From: Anaerolineales bacterium
GTDB lineage: Bacteria; Chloroflexota; Anaerolineae; Anaerolineales; Villigracilaceae
Length of the DNA stretch: 32,638 nt
Direction: 5' to 3'
NCBI GenBank assembly: GCA_020847435.1
Contig: JADLBX010000057.1
Coordinates: 1-32,638 of the forward strand
In this document: in pieces, positions 31,665 through 32,638 of the stretch
Numbering within the stretch: the stretch's first letter is position 1
Layout of the letters: each line of letters opens with the position of its first letter
The notes under the pieces: generated by a model
The model's input: the letters and a program-made list of their open reading frames with translations, nothing else
The model's database searches: none
What the model was told of the DNA's origin: nothing
Program-made: the position numbers and the translations under genes

Positions 31665-32393
31665 ATGAAACAGATCAATAAATTCCCAAAGTCAGTAATT
31701 GAAAAGATTGGCTATTATGTTTATGTATTGATTGATCCTAAAACCGACCAAGTTTTTTATGTTGGCAAAGGTAAAGGGAATCGAATCTTCTCCCACATAA
31801 ATGGAGCGATATCCTCGCCACTTGAAAGTGACAAACTTAACAAAATTCGCTCGATTCAGTCGAAAGGGTTGCAAATCAAACACAAGATTGTCAGGCATGG
31901 ATTAACTGAAAAAGAATCTCTTGAAGTGGAAGCCTCTTTAATAGATTTTATTGGCGTTCAACAATTAACAAATCTTGTACATGGTCACCATTCAGATAAT
32001 CGTGGTCTTATGAATATCACGGAGGTTATTGCTCAATATAATGCCCCTAAAATAGCCATCAAAGTACCTGCAATTCTTATCGTTGTAAATAAGTTATTCA
32101 AGCATGGAATGAGTGATGAAGAACTTTATGAAATAACCTGTGGAAATTGGGTTTTGGGTGAAAGAAGAAATAAGGCAAAGTTTGCATTTGCAGTTTACAA
32201 CGGCGTTATTAGGCAAGTTTATGAAATTCAAAAGTGGAAGCCTGTTTTTGCACGCAGGAAAGAGCAGAAAACACAACAACGCTGGAAATTTGAAGGATTT
32301 ATAGCAAAAGATTTACAACATTATGTAGGAAGTAGCGCTGAAAAATATATTACTTTTGGAGCGCAGAATCCAATCAAATATGTTAATTGTTAG
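31665..32393 (+). CDS. GIY-YIG (LEM-3/COG3680-like) domain protein inserted in the gat cluster
   Basis: This 242-residue protein has a GIY-YIG fold at about 16-110: YYVYVLIDPKTDQVFYVGKGKG carries the YVY...YVG hallmark, followed by NRIFSHI and an EASLIDF segment with the likely metal-binding Glu. This resembles the LEM-3-like branch of the GIY-YIG nuclease fold. The C-terminal half (about 135-242) is a separate domain (ILIVVNKLFKHGMSDEELYEITCGNWVLG, AVYNGVIRQVYEI, YITFGAQNPIKYVN) that might be a PUA/EVE-like nucleic-acid reader, but this is uncertain. The gene is markedly AT-rich and starts two nt after gatA, separating gatA from gatB. Probably acquired; function unknown. Confidence 0.8.
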   Translation: MKQINKFPKSVIEKIGYYVYVLIDPKTDQVFYVGKGKGNRIFSHINGAISSPLESDKLNKIRSIQSKGLQIKHKIVRHGLTEKESLEVEASLIDFIGVQQLTNLVHGHHSDNRGLMNITEVIAQYNAPKIAIKVPAILIVVNKLFKHGMSDEELYEITCGNWVLGERRNKAKFAFAVYNGVIRQVYEIQKWKPVFARRKEQKTQQRWKFEGFIAKDLQHYVGSSAEKYITFGAQNPIKYVNC

Positions 32394-32418
32394 CAGTTTT
32401 TACGAGATTAGATAAATT

Positions 32419-32638
32419 ATGACAAAATACGAACCCATTATCGGACTTGAAATTCACGGCGAATTGCTGACAAACTCAAAAATGTTTTGCAGTTGTTCTG
32501 CCGATTATGCCTCCGCGCCTGAGCCGAATATAAACATCTGCCCCACTTGCACAGGTTTACCTGGGGCAATGCCCACCGTCAACAAAAAAGCGACAGAACT
32601 TGCGGCGTTGGTTGGGCTGGCATTAAATTGTTCCATCA
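32419..32638 (+). CDS. gatB: Aspartyl/glutamyl-tRNA amidotransferase subunit B (5' part)
   Basis: The first 73 codons of GatB are present; the gene runs off the window. The signature [20 protein letters not shown], close to the usual GLEIHVQL...FC pattern, is followed by [16 protein letters not shown]. Cys24, Cys26, Cys41 and Cys44 fit the zinc site. GatB is the kinase and tRNA-binding subunit that activates the aspartyl or glutamyl carboxylate. It completes gatCAB, with the GIY-YIG gene between gatA and gatB (gap of 25 nt). Confidence 0.95.
   Translation, partial: MTKYEPIIGLEIHGELLTNSKMFCSCSADYASAPEPNINICPTCTGLPGAMPTVNKKATELAALVGLALNCSI

Noticed and set aside
1-32638. tRNA or rRNA genes
   Set aside because: Scanning for T-loop-type GTTCRANYC stretches with matching acceptor stems gave nothing convincing, and no rRNA core sequences are present.

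Overview
The window looks like a chromosomal piece of a GC-moderate Anaerolineae-type Chloroflexota bacterium. This is inferred from gene content and style: a large BTAD/AfsR-like regulator with NB-ARC and TPR regions, Thr/Pro-rich anchored extracellular proteins, a DUF2330 protein, GatCAB with an AspRS carrying a non-discriminating signature, and intergenic regions full of short dispersed palindromes. No rRNA, tRNA, CRISPR array, prophage or plasmid functions were seen.

Layout. 1-261 is non-coding, with small hairpins. 262-1872 (-) is a PiT phosphate transporter plus DUF47 pair. 2078-3460 (+) is a tryptophanase behind a good promoter. 3478-4290 (+) is a tightly overlapping three-gene unit (glycine-zipper peptide, four-helix membrane protein, Xre/Cro regulator); its sigma70 promoter is embedded in a perfect 13-bp palindrome. 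4410-8206 (-) is a run of seven small, mostly membrane genes ending in a di-heme cytochrome c. 8284-9102 is a REP-associated tyrosine transposase (RAYT) bracketed by palindromic REP units. It abuts, and appears to have reshaped the 5' end of, a 990-residue BTAD/NB-ARC/TPR regulator (9049-12021). 12092-15434 encodes a DUF2330 protein and RecJ. 15475-17626 (-) encodes a class-III aminotransferase and an anchored Thr/Pro-rich protein. 17706-20366 is the conserved rpsF-ssb-rpsR block plus a parvulin-type foldase. 20559-25013 (-) is smc and rnc. 25199-26770 encodes an aldo/keto reductase and a DUF3592 protein.

26779-32638 is the most interesting part: a cluster around aspartate and asparagine charging. 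It begins with a perfect extended -10 promoter, then a 27-codon leader ORF containing ten consecutive Asn/Asp codons (NNNNNDDNDD). After this come mutually exclusive hairpins ending in a textbook intrinsic terminator, and then aspS. The arrangement is that of a trp/his-type ribosome-mediated attenuator, but sensing Asn- and Asp-tRNA. The AspRS has His31, consistent with a non-discriminating enzyme that also makes Asp-tRNA(Asn). The downstream genes gatC, gatA and gatB encode the amidotransferase that converts this to Asn-tRNA(Asn). A DapB-family reductase lacking the usual catalytic His pair lies between aspS and gatC, and an AT-rich GIY-YIG protein lies between gatA and gatB. The first four junctions of the cluster each hold a different dispersed palindromic repeat.

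All calls come from reading the sequence. Family names rest on recognised motifs, not on database searches.
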